From assembly GCA_013115135.1 (NCBI GenBank), contig JABANP010000101.1, forward strand, positions 1 to 64,000: 64,000 bases of DNA, written 5' to 3'. How positions within the stretch are numbered: the first letter of the stretch is position 1; the number at the start of each line of letters is the position of its first letter. The notes under the pieces were generated by a model. It saw only the letters and a list, made by a program, of their open reading frames with translations, made no database searches and had not been told where the DNA came from. The DNA comes from Perkinsus olseni. Its lineage: Eukaryota > Perkinsozoa > Perkinsida > Perkinsidae. The translations under genes were made by a program, and so were the position numbers. Below are positions 33,875-49,114 of this stretch, one piece after another.

Positions 33875-36800
33875 ATGTCCTCGACGATTCGGATATTGGA
33901 CTATAAGATTGAGAATGGAAAGGAGAGATATCAGGTGATACCGGGCCCGGGGAAGGGCTTCCTCAGCCAAGGACGCAGTGTTCTACCCCTCCTGAAGAAG
34001 GTTTTTTGATACTTGCGAGATTACAGCGTAGTGCGGCTGCAGTGGTCCTACATGAATAGGACGGCCGAGACTATAGTGCTTATTGGACATGTATTGCATC
34101 GATGGACTCGTCGCTGGTTCGTCGTCATCAGGTTGAATATCCTCATGGTAGAGGGGTGAAATGGGTGGCACCATTTGCCATTGGTGGACAGTATAAACAG
34201 GATATGGCTACTGCCAAAATTAGGTAGTATCTTGGGTTCAAGCGCGTCTGGTACAGAAATAGTTACTTTCTTCAGGTATCAGCAGCAGCAAGACCAATCT
34301 CAGAAACTCCGAGCCCAGCTCGAGGGTCCTGGATCAGGGCCTGCTATGGATGGCCTTCATGGTACAGGTGGCAGCGGCACAGGTGAGCCTACGTCCATGA
34401 GAGTGCTTCTGAGGGGATTCGGTATCGAGTAATTCCCGTTCAGCTGGAGGGCCCTCTAGTTCAACACCGGGTCGCCAGCGTCGCCTCACGTTAGCACAGC
34501 AGCAAATGAATGCTTCCACCGGTGCGGGGGCTGGGCGGCTAGGAGCAGCCTTCGGGGTCGGGAACACCGCTCAGGTAGTACACAGGAAGGAGGGAGGGCT
34601 CGGGAGATCTGTAGAGAAACAGAAAATTCGTATTACCGACTGTATGGCCGGTCTGTTGTCAGGTGAAGTGCATTTGTTTTGGCGGTGCAGGTGTTGGGGA
34701 CTCGGAGTTTGTCACCTGTTCGTCCTGCTGTCGCAAGAGCCATTGCAAGTAGGGATTGGGGTCAGTCTCTCTCGAGCCGTGTGATCTATGTACAATTTCG
34801 TCAGATGCGTGAGGGCCGATGCTGAGGCTACGGACTTCGTCTGCCCCTTCTGCCGGATGTTAAATATGGATCCATTCGAAGCGGGCTTGGATGTACTGAG
34901 GGGAGAGGAGCTCTTCTGTCGCTAGCTCTGATAAAGTTACTGACAGTTGAGAGATTCATCTTGGTGTGAAGGCCCTGTTACTCAGCGGTCCATGTTTCCC
35001 TTTAGCTGCTCGGGTTCGTGGCGTCAGCAAGGAACATGACAGCTCCCAGCGCAGTGGAATCCACTTTAAGTATGCGGCTCAACGTGACCAGCAATCAAAT
35101 ACGGGAGTGGCAGGCGAAGTAGTACACAGGGGGATGTTCCTTCGGGTGAGAGTGCTGTTGGTTCATGCAGGAAGTACAACGTAGCCGTTCGGTGCGTGGC
35201 TGTTGCGCACAAGAGAAGTCACATCACCAGTGGTCCACTGTGGCCGTTGGAGTTGCGGGCGAGCGTCAACAATTACCGGGATGTTTTCCGGATTTCCCCC
35301 GGTAAATACGGCCATGTTCGACGGGAAGTCACAAGTAAGCCCAATGGCGCCATAGAGCACCTTATCGTTCTATATCCTTATGAGATGGAATCATTAGCTA
35401 TCATCATTCTGTGGGTGTGTCGGTCATTGGCTGCCATTGCGATGAGTAACTCGTGGTGAGTTGGGCTATTTTGATCCTTCTTTTAAGCTGTTAAGATGTT
35501 TGAGACGGAGGTGATCTCAATTTCAGGCAAGTACATTGACGATGTCCTCCGCCCGAACAACAATGTTGTGCATATAACCTATAAGACTGGATACGATCCC
35601 AACCAGCCCGCTCAGTCAGCTGCCGCGCAGCCTCCCAGGTAGGCCCTTGGTAAAATGGCGCTTGTTATCGCGGGCCGCGATGTTGTATGCTCACGGATTG
35701 GCGATTGACGGTTTCGTGTGCTGAGTCGTTGTTACGGCAGGTTCTTTTTCGGTGTTGTGGTGACGAAACAAGTCTCACCTGAAGAGCTGCTGGCGAGCGT
35801 CGTTCAACCATCGCTGGAGAAGTGCAGAAGGCAGGATTTGGATATTGTCACGTAGTGCAGTCTGGGTGGTCTGCTTGTGTGCTGGGCTGTTGGTAGCACG
35901 ATCGTCGGTCGTATCGGTAGTTGAGAGGTGCCCCTCCCGAGTTTCGAGAACGCTCGCCGAATCGTCTTTCACACGCTGAATTCATTTTTCTGGGGCTAGA
36001 CTAAAGCGTACTTAGTGAAAGGGGCATCATGTTTAGTCAGAAACTCGCTAGGAAGGTCGCCTGGGTGGAAACCATCCATTGCGACTCGTTTGTGTCGCTG
36101 TCTCCAATTGCTATCTGGGCAAGAGATCTCGTATGTCGGAGCTCTTTGGTTGGCATCGGTGCCAAGTGGAATGGCATTATGGGTGGAATCTCGAAAGAAG
36201 GAATAGCATCGTCTGGTGCTCTCAGGCTCGGTCGGAAACGGGCTCGAGAATTACAGGATGATGACCTCCAGGTAGTTGCCGGGTAATCGGCTTCTTCGGG
36301 TCTTCTAGTTCCTTCTCTTAGATCGACACCCGCGCTGTCCACGACATTCTACAGACCAAGTGCCCCATATCCTTATGCGAGATAGAGCTCCCTGCCCGAG
36401 GTGACTTTAATCGCGCCCGGTTCGCTCTCTTATTTTTCGGTGATTCAGGTTGTGATTGTGAGCATCTTCAGACGTTCGACGCCAAGGCGTACATAGACAT
36501 CAATAAGCTCACCGCTAACGTGGACAAACGGTGGGCGTTGATGCTGTCGCGAATAGGTGGAATTTTGGTATGGTAGGTGGCAGTGCCCGATCTGTGCTAA
36601 GCCCTTGTCGACCGAATAAGTTGGTACTGGACAAGTTCGCCTTGGAGGCTCTGAAGAACGCCCGAGCGACTGCAGATACTGGTACTAAAATGTTGGGTAG
36701 TCGGTGATGCATGAGTTTGGTATGTAGCCGCTTCGGACGACGAAGAGTCCTTCAATAAACGAATGAGGCTGGACGAGGAGGGCCGGTGGGAGGTGCTACC

Positions 36801-37162
36801 TGATGAAGACGTAAGTCTGTGGATTCCCGTTTCGGAGTGTTGAACGAAGACATGAAGTTGCAGTGGTTTTTCCTTTTCGAGAAGCGACCGTTCACTAGTG
36901 ATGTCCCGTCGCTGTTCAGTTGGAGGGTGAAGAGAGTGAAAGTGAAGAAGACAAGCCCCCTAGCGAGGTCCCGCCCCCGCCGGATACCGCTCCTTCCACT
37001 GATGGTGAGCCCTTGTACTCGATTCTATCTACTTGCCAAGTCTCGAACTCCATGGTCGATGGTCAGGTGTGTCTAATCCTGCGGCGAGCCCCTGATGGAG
37101 ATGCCAGCCCTGCTGCTGCGGCCGCCGATAACGACGAGAACGTGGTCAGCTTGGACGACTGA
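33875..37162 (+). CDS. PIAS/SIZ-type E3 SUMO-protein ligase, multi-exon
   Basis: The SP-RING block is recognisable in pieces: KCPISLCEIELP, then CDCEHLQTFDAKAYIDINKL, then after an intron (donor AAACG|GTGGGC, acceptor TGGTAG) RWQCPICAKPL and KLVLDKFALEALKNA. Upstream, RCVRADAEATDFVCPFCRML resembles the family's Cys motif before PINIT, and MFETEVISISGKYIDDVLRP then NNNVVHITYK fits the PINIT region. The C-terminus has an acidic SUMO-interaction-like tail, LEGEESESEEDKPPSEVPPP, and ends VVSLDD. The N-terminal exons are Gln/Gly-rich (RQRRLTLAQQQMNASTG). One extra base at 36614 breaks the frame just after the SP-RING. Start ATG and several junctions are tentative. It would attach SUMO to nuclear proteins. 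Confidence 0.65.
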
Positions 37163-37669
37163 GGCTCTCTCTGCTCGCCCTCTTATACGATACCTAGTTT
37201 CTTAGCCCCCTCAAGTGTTGGTAGTACCACCGAGAGGGATGTACGTTTACACCTATCATTACGACCACGACGACGACGACGCTGATGGCGATCGCAGTGA
37301 TGTTGTGTTGAGGAAGGGTCGCTGGTAGATTATCGTCCTACTGAGTTGGAGACTTAAAGCTTCCCAAGCAAATAATTATGGGACTCAGAATTTATTCTGG
37401 GGCCGCAGAATCGGTATATCAATCAGAATCTGAGTTGCTTATCGGGCTGAGATGCTCGTACGGTCCATCATTGTACAGCCAGGATTGCCGTGTACGGTGG
37501 TTCCACGACAGCCCTCTATCTTGAGTGCTCCTTACAGCGTCGTCTCGGCCAGCAGCCGGGCGTTGGATGAAATCGATCGGTTGTTACACCTAGCTCCGAT
37601 GGTGCTGCTACGCCGGACTGCCTAGCATTCAGGACCTGCATCGATCCAGCACTATTGTTGTTGTTGTTT

Positions 37670-39301
<1,632 letters not shown>

Positions 39302-39480
39302 GGCTCTCAGCGGCCGTTTTCTTTCGTATATTCTTGTCACCATGGTGGAACATTTTTGTAATTGGTTTTTTCCTGCCCCTGCATGCTGTTACTTAGGGAG
39401 TATAATGAGTGCTGCGTTTTGGGGATTCGTGAAAAAGTTGGTATCAAGTGTGTCGAGATACCGTGTTAATTTTCTCAACT

Positions 39481-42091
<2,611 letters not shown>

Positions 42092-42402
42092 ATTCTACTA
42101 TTGTGGCTGTGATGGCAGCAGAGGTTTCGTTACTGCTTGGTAATGGTACGCCACTTTTTGCGTTATCAACAGTTCTATTCAACGGGGTGCGTCAGTGTTC
42201 GGGGGTTTTGGGGTGTCAAATTTTGCATCTCGCCCATTCAGGCATGAAAGTTACGTCCGGGCGATTTGAGGCAGACGCTTTGGACGGAGCGGAATTGATA
42301 TTGGTAGGGAGAATGGAAGCGCGGCGATGGGCTCCGGGGGTGGTGGCAGTGGATGCAAAGCAACAGCAACGGTGCGCATGCGTGCAGGGTTCATACTAAT
42401 CC

Positions 42403-45400
42403 ATGCCCCCACCGAGGCAGGAGGTACCAGCTAGTGAAGATGACCTCACTGCTTGGTGCATGCAGTTCGTCCAGCTAGTACAGCAGGAGGACGGAGGAGG
42501 CATCAGACGCCATTTGGCTCAGGCGAAATCACGGCTCGGTAATAGGAGTAAGGGGATCCGGTGGCCTCGGGTTCTCTTCTTCGGAACTCGCGGCGGTGAG
42601 GCATTGATTATGTGGAAGAACCACTGTCTATGATATAGTCGCTAGTATGAATCCTTGGGGTCCTGTGTATTAGAAAAAGACCCGAATTATCGTAAAAAGA
42701 ACGGTCGTGCAATGGCAGAATAGTGATCGACTGCGACCATAGGTCATCTCATTGATCCACACTGATCGCCCTTCATTAAGGGACCTCAGCACATAGCCCG
42801 CATCATTACCATAACACAGATAACTCTCCTGTGTACGTTCAGGCGGCTGCCTCAATCGTGCTGATTCTGGCATTCAGCGTACAGTGACTGGACTCCTAGT
42901 GAGACAAGGCGCACAGATGGGCATGTGGGGGAAGTTCCTGCAGCCTTACATGCTGCACCTCAAGGCCCGACGGAATCATGACTGGGTGAGTACTTGGCTG
43001 AGTCTCTTCGGTACTCAGGACGTGTCATAGGCACTTGCCTTGGAGCATCTGGTGAGCGCTGTAAGAGCCTACACCGAGCTCTATGTCAACAGCGAGCTGC
43101 TTTCTAGTGTGGAAGAGGTAATACCAGAATGGTAGCTGTTTTCGGGGAAGACCCTGCATTCCTTTTCACGCCCTCTAGACACGATACTCTATTGAGTTTC
43201 CACGGCTCCGTTCTAGCGGGAACCGTTCACGTGTATTGCCGACCAAAGTTGGGACCCACCTCTCGCTGCAATCTTTGAATGATCACCGCTCGTTCTGGAT
43301 GATTATCTTAACTACTAGAACGGCGAATTCATCTGAAAAGTCGGATGATGCTCCTAGTCAAAGTCAAAATGGATCTTCTCAATCGATGGTTTCTCTGCCG
43401 ATGAGCATGAAATCGATCTCTCTCATGTCCCCAAATTAGTGTCCTTGCTCGTGATAAAGAGTCTCGCGCGGATTGGACGAGGATATCACAAATCTTCTCT
43501 CCCGTCTCCGTCCCCTCAGTCATCGGAAGACCTCCAAGACGTGTACTTCACCTCGGAGGACTCCTTCGCTTGGTTCGTCCCACCCTTCATCGAAGTGACC
43601 TCGCAGACGCGCCATCTCGCCATCAGCATGGACGACGCCAGTGACCAGAATCGGTGGTGTATGAAGCTGGTGGAAGTCGCGCGTGAACTCTTCCCGAAAC
43701 TTCTGAAGGAGCGCAGAAGAAAAATGACGGGGGCGTGCTGGTTGTCAAGCGAGCTGCTACGACTCTTCCAGAGGCTCGATCAGGTGGCGCTGTGTGGGCC
43801 GATTTTAGCGTCTATAGAGCAGCAGTACAAGGCCTACTTCACGCCTGAGGCACTGCCGAAGTCCGTGGCTGTCACGTTGTACTTTCACTGGGGGAAAGTA
43901 TCTTGTCACCGAGCAGAGGTTCGGCGAGGCGACTGAGCGACTGAATTGGGCGTTGAATAATTGTTGTGAAGAACACAAGAGCAATAGAAGGAGGATAGCG
44001 CAGTATTTGATACCGTGCAATTTACTGGCGCGCGGTCTTTTTGCCGAGCAAGAGTATGCTGCATGAGTATGGCCTGGAGGAGGAGTATGAGCGGATACTA
44101 CATGCTGTGCGGGTTGGGAATATTAGGGAGTAATAATGTTACCTGCGGGAATCGAACCCGGGACCTCCAGGTGTCTACTGCATCAGGTACCAGATTTGCC
44201 TAGAGCACAACACTGATGACTATGTTAAAGCTGGGACGTATATGGTGATGGAGAAACTGCTGGTAGGGGACGCCATCTCCTAGAGTACCCCTCAACTCTT
44301 GTTGTCAGTTGGTATTATACCGGAATCTTGCCAAGCGGGTTTACTCCATGGTCGATCCTGCATCCTGTGCGTATAAGATGGATCTGGACTACTTCGAGAT
44401 CGGTAGGCTCACCACGACGGTGACTGTTTAAATACTGCCCTCAATAGGAGAGGTTACTCGACTGTAAAGGGCGAAATTATACTGCCACGCCGCCCGTTCC
44501 AGCTGAGTCCCCTATGCAACCTCCCTGGAATCTCAAATAGCACTGTACCCGAATTCCGTTCTTTATAGTGGGGCGCCCTGTAGAAAACGGAATTTACGGT
44601 ATGAGATCGCACTCTATAAAATAATTGAGGCACTCGAGTCTCGTCCACATTTGTTTACTCCGTAGAAATCGCGCGTGCTTCGCTTTAGCCTTGCCCAAAA
44701 ATATGATATTTCAATCTCATTATTTTTTGAACGTTTTACACTTTTCGCAGTCTTCTCTTACTGTCCTTCATGCATGATGCTTTCAGCATGGCAAGTAGCG
44801 TCCACCAAGCCCTCAGAGGTTGCCGACTCGCAAAGTGTAGCCAGCAGCTCACCAATGAGCGTAGAAAGTGAGGAGCACCAACTGCATCGTCCTGATGCGG
44901 ATGAGGTCCAATGTGCCTTGGCTGGCTTGATTTACATACAGGCGATCAAGGTGAGGGCACTAGCTTGTAGTGAGTGTCGAGAAAGATAGTGGTCTCCCGA
45001 CGAGTCTGTAAGGACAACTACGTCAACAGTGGTGTTTTCACGCAAGGAAATTCTCGAAAATTCCTTGGGTGAATTTAGTTTCTCGCTTTTTTGATATTGT
45101 CACTTTTGCGGTGGGCAGTTGCAGAGCAGGGCAGCTCAGGCTTATACTCACTATAACGTTCACTATTTCTCTTAATAAGGCGGCCTAATCATCTACCTAA
45201 TATAGGAGCTGCACGCTGACTAAGTGGAATTCCTCCTGTCGTTCTGAGACGCAGCCGCGGACGTGCAGCCCTCCTGGGCAGTCTGTGTCCTCTGTTTTTA
45301 CGCTCGCTGTGGTGCTCAGGGTTACCTCTCCTACGAACACAAGAAGTTCGTGTTTTCTAAGCAGAACGCCTTCCCGCCTATTGACAAGTGGAAGTGGTGA
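42403..45400 (+). CDS. PCI-domain protein, PCID2/Thp1-like (TREX-2), multi-exon
   Basis: Exons 42403-42538, 42843-42985 and 43031-43117 give MPPPRQEVPASEDDLTAWCM ... GGCLNRADSGIQRTVTGLLV ... ALALEHLVSAVRAYTELYVN. The large exon from about 43521 reads WCMKLVEVARELFPKLLKE, LLRLFQRLDQVALCGPILAS, YLVTEQRFGEATERLNWAL and RRRIAQYLIPCNLLARGLF, which follows PCID2 closely. Near the end DADEVQCALAGLIYIQAIK (44897-44950) joins, after an intron, to YLSYEHKKFVFSKQNAFPPI and stops at 45400. PCID2/Thp1 couples transcription to mRNA export. Single extra G bases at 43898 and 44052 break the frame inside conserved blocks. Exons between 43118 and 43520 and between 44110 and 44800 are not resolved. Confidence 0.75.
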
Positions 45401-45689
45401 CTGATACTTTTCCGCAGTGTACGTTTTCACGTAAAGAAAGAAGGCAGTTTTTGTTGTTGATTAATGAGGGTGGAGGGTACTTGTGAGGACTGAGAATCCC
45501 CAGGGTTTGGTCCAGCGGGGAGATTCGTCCGTCGGAATTTCCAACCGCAGAAGCATTAAAAAATGATCTATAATTCTCGATACCGCAATGCAGGAAGCCT
45601 AGTCAGCATTGTTGGGTGACATTCTGCCACAACTTTATTAACCGACGGGAGTTACCTAAAATGCGGTACTCGATTAGGTATACCCTTTA

Positions 45690-47021
45690 ATGATTTCTCC
45701 AGCGATATACTTAGTATTATTGATCCCTGTTGGGGTAATCCTTGCAGCCGTTATCTTTTTCAAGGGCCGCAAGGCACGTCGAGTGAGCGACCGGCGGCAG
45801 CCGGCACTCAACCTCAGAATGGGTGAGATCATGACAGCGCTGTGACGTAGGGCCATCTGCTTCGGTTTACCGCCTTCGAACTGTTTGTGCATAGTGTCTC
45901 TCCTCGGTGCATTGAAAGCGCTGGTCATTCTGACGTATGTCATTACATCACCATCATCGCAAGTTGAGGACCTAGCTTCCCCTTTAGGAGAAGTGGCACA
46001 TGCAGGCAGTCCTGCAGCTCCCTCAGCGAGACGGTACGCGGAGGTGAACCCCGTCATCACAGATTTGGAGGTGGGCGGCCGGAGGAGCGGGAATGGCATT
46101 CCACAGCGCTTGCGGGGATCGAACCTGGGACCTCATTTTCGCAAGCAGCAACTCCGAGCCTTCGTCATCGCTAATATAGGGGTATTATTCGAGGGATCCA
46201 TTTACGGTTATGTGCTTCAGGCTGGGTTGTCGCCGACTGGTACTGATTCTACACAGACTAGCGGGGTGGAAGTTATGGTGAGTTGGAGGGTCGCTATTGG
46301 TCGCTACTTACGCGCGTACAGTGTTCGCCGACTCAACAGGGATCTGTGCGGCGCTCCATTTTCCGTAACGGTCCAGCCAAGCAGAACTCTCATAGGCTCC
46401 GGGTTCGTGGTTGTGTTCGTAGAAGAATGCTGTGGAAACTGGACTGTGAATTCGAGTGGATGGCTGATCGTGGTTGTTGTGTATCAAGAGGATATGAACG
46501 CTCATGGCCAGTGTCAGTGGCTCGACACGAGTAGCGCATCCTAGGACAGGAAGTACTAGCATAACTTAGCTAGACTGCCGCATGGGTATGATCGCCGGTA
46601 TGACCATATGGTCCTCACCTCAGGGCTCCATCAGCTCAGTCAGCAAAGTGCTACCGGACATGATGGAGCATCTGCGGTCGCATACATCACCAGAAGTGAG
46701 TACGTACGCCTCAGTGCTTCGCTTCTCCCCCATTCTCCTGTCTTGTCATCATCATTTCTTATTTGCATTTCGGAATTTTTCACTCACCCGCCACCCCCTG
46801 TTCAGAGTAGCGCAGACCTCGAGTGTGCTATCTGCCTTGAGGGTTACGCTGCGATAAGCGATGAGTTCCCGAAGGCCTGGGTTGCCAGGCTGAGGTGTGG
46901 TCACATGTACCATCACGATTGCATCGCGGCCTGGCTGAAGAAGGACGGCTCGTGTCCGCTGTGTCGGCACAGTGTCGGAGTGCGACGATCGACTGCTGCG
47001 AGGCCGTGGTCATTCGTATGA
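45690..47021 (+). CDS. Transmembrane RING-H2 E3 ubiquitin ligase, multi-exon
   Basis: The first exon starts at ATG 45690 with a signal anchor, ISPAIYLVLLIPVGVILAAV, then a basic stop-transfer, KGRKARR. Two 3' exons are solid: one from about 46582 (MGMIAGMTIWSSPQGSISSV) ends SPE|GTGAG, and one after CTGTTCAG (46805) reads SSADLECAICLEGY, LRCGHMYHHDCIAAWL and GSCPLCRHSV. That is a complete C3H2C3 RING-H2 (C-x2-C...C-x-H-x2-H-x2-C...C-x2-C). The stop is at 47021. The arrangement is typical of membrane E3 ligases. The exons between (46.0-46.5 kb) are unclear; a tRNA-like T-arm lies there (46112-46129). Confidence 0.7.
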
Positions 47022-47649
47022 GCTTGTGGATTTACATCAGTTTCTGCTGATTTAATTTTTGGACTGCCTCAAGCGGCTCCACAACGAAGCTCCCTATGGA
47101 GTCACCGTATATCAAGTCCCGGACGTTTTGTCAAGACCGAGCGACGCTGTCCGAATTTTGTGAAGTGGTTGGTGGTCAAATTAGATTGTAATCTCTCGTA
47201 GTTGTAGCAGCACTCACATGAGGTTGACAGGATGATACCCTGGAGTCGGGCGTTCCAAACGCTCTCTTTCCGAAGCTGGGGTCGAGTTGTTGCCAATGGG
47301 GTCGGTTAACGTGTGCCTGCTGTGTTACTGGTTAAGCTGGCCACAACGCAAAGGGTATGAAGTAGGGGAGAAGTATACTCGTAAATGAATACACGTATAG
47401 CAACACTCTCGCCATAGCCTGGCCGAAGGGTATCATAGTGTAGAATGGGGAAAGTAATCGGAGAGCGCAAGTATCCGGAACGTGTGATGGTAGAATTCCC
47501 CTGCGTACCACGGGGTTGAAGGATTGCTCTTATTCCGGTGGAAGCGCGGCTGCTATGTCGCTTTGTCTGGTCGGAAACCTTGCCTGTTGAAGCAATCACT
47601 CAGCGCTGTCTGTAGATTGTAAAGCGTCAGTGTGCTTCGTATTTTTTGG

Positions 47650-48716
47650 ATGTTACCTCATGGTTGTGCTGCACTAGGCCGACAGTGCACCTCCTCTTCC
47701 TCTCACCTGCGGACCTCTGCCGCTATCCGACGGCACTTCAGTGCCGCCCCTAGGTTCGACAGCTATGCTGAGTTGGGAGTCCATCGCCACTCCTCCGACA
47801 AGGAGGTCAGAGAAGCGTATTTGAAGGCGGTGAAGCAGCACCATCCCGATGCTGGTGGGGATCATGACAAGTTCGTGAGGGTAGCCGGTCTGTTGTTGTG
47901 AAGGGCTGAGATGATGGCTGAGCTCAGGTCCAGCAGGCGTATGAGCGTATTAACAAGGAAAAGAAGGACGGCGGTGGTCCAAAATCTACTAATGGCGCAT
48001 CGTGGGTTCGGGGATGTTCACGGGAGACAGACTCGGGATTGCCGATTGTTTGAGATGGTTCATTCGGTCGAGCTTTTCTCTCACTGAGGTTGTTGAAGTC
48101 TCGCGCTTCTCAAGGATGGGCTACGTCCAACCTGCGCGAGTGTTGATTCATGTCTCGTCAGGTCGGCATCGTCATCATCATCCTCGTACTCCTATCCAAA
48201 CAGTGGAGCTGGTTTCGGCTCCGGCGGTTTCGGAGGAGCTACGTGGTGGTGGTCATCTGGCCGGCCCAAGGGGGAGGACTTTGCCTTTGATGAGCGAGAG
48301 TTCGAAAAGGCGTGGAGCAAGTAAGACGTTCGGTCTCCCCTTGTTTCCGTAAGATGGAGTTTGACGAGCCTGTCCGAGGGAAGGCTAGCCCCGTCCAGCT
48401 TTGCGGAGTATCGGTGTTAATACTCGAATCCGGCATGAGTGGTACCAGTAGAAGCCTAGTTTTTACGAATACAGTTGGAACGAATGCTGATAGCGCTAGG
48501 GGACAGGTGTGCGTACACAATCACAATCGGATATATTATCATTTGCCAACGGTTCGTGAGTGGAAAATAATTCCTGGTGAAGCACTTCGTGTGAAAACCA
48601 TTAGCAGGTTCAAGAGGACCCAGCGGAGACAGGGCAACAGTCGGTGGGCCCAGTACCAGTCCGACACTGACGAGGAGGAGGACTACTTCGATGAGAGTGA
48701 CGAGGAACGCATGTGA
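47650..48716 (+). CDS. DnaJ (Hsp40) domain protein with likely mitochondrial presequence
   Basis: Start at ATG 47650. The first 40 residues are rich in Arg, Ser and Ala and lack acidic residues (RQCTSSSSHLRTSAAIRRHF), as in mitochondrial targeting peptides. The J domain follows: YAELGVHRHSSDKEVREAYL then KAVKQHHPDAGGDHDKF, with the HPD tripeptide that stimulates Hsp70 ATPase. An intron (47875-47931) joins to VQQAYERINKEKKDGG. Later exons give a Gly/Trp-rich part (FGSGGFGGATWWW, RPKGEDFAFDEREFEKAW) and an acidic end (DTDEEEDYFDESDEERM, stop 48716). Exon borders between 48000 and 48200 are approximate. Confidence 0.7.
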
Positions 48717-49114
48717 GCGCTCCCAGCACTGTCTTGGTCGTCAGCAGCATTGCCGTCAGCTTCGAGCGGCGTAGGAACAACAGCCCTAAGGAGCGGAGAA
48801 GGGAGAGAGAATGCCCGTCGGGCTCATGCTAGGCCTTATGCAGATGAGGTGACGAGCCTCTCTCCTTCTGCTCCGCCGTGAACTGATCTGCCTGGAGCTC
48901 CGTCTTTCTTGTTCAGAATATGAACCCTCGAGACCGCAAAGCCCGAAGGCCACAGCAGGGCATTCCATAGTGGACATTTCCACCTCGCACACCTATCACT
49001 CTGGGCTGTTGAATGGTAGAAATTGCTAGGTTGAATGCATGAGTCATCGATGCTGTCCTGGAAGGTACATATAAACGTATTGGTATTTTCAATGGCCGAC
49101 CGGCGTACAGGAGG

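Noticed and set aside
37262..37283. Trinucleotide run (GACGACGACG...)
   Set aside because: Short and imperfect, about seven units; not noteworthy.
44112..44210. Possible full tRNA on the minus strand around 44145-44162
   Set aside because: The T-arm is good and an acceptor (GGTACCT/AGGTAAC) can be drawn, but the total is only about 54 nt with no D arm and no paired anticodon stem.
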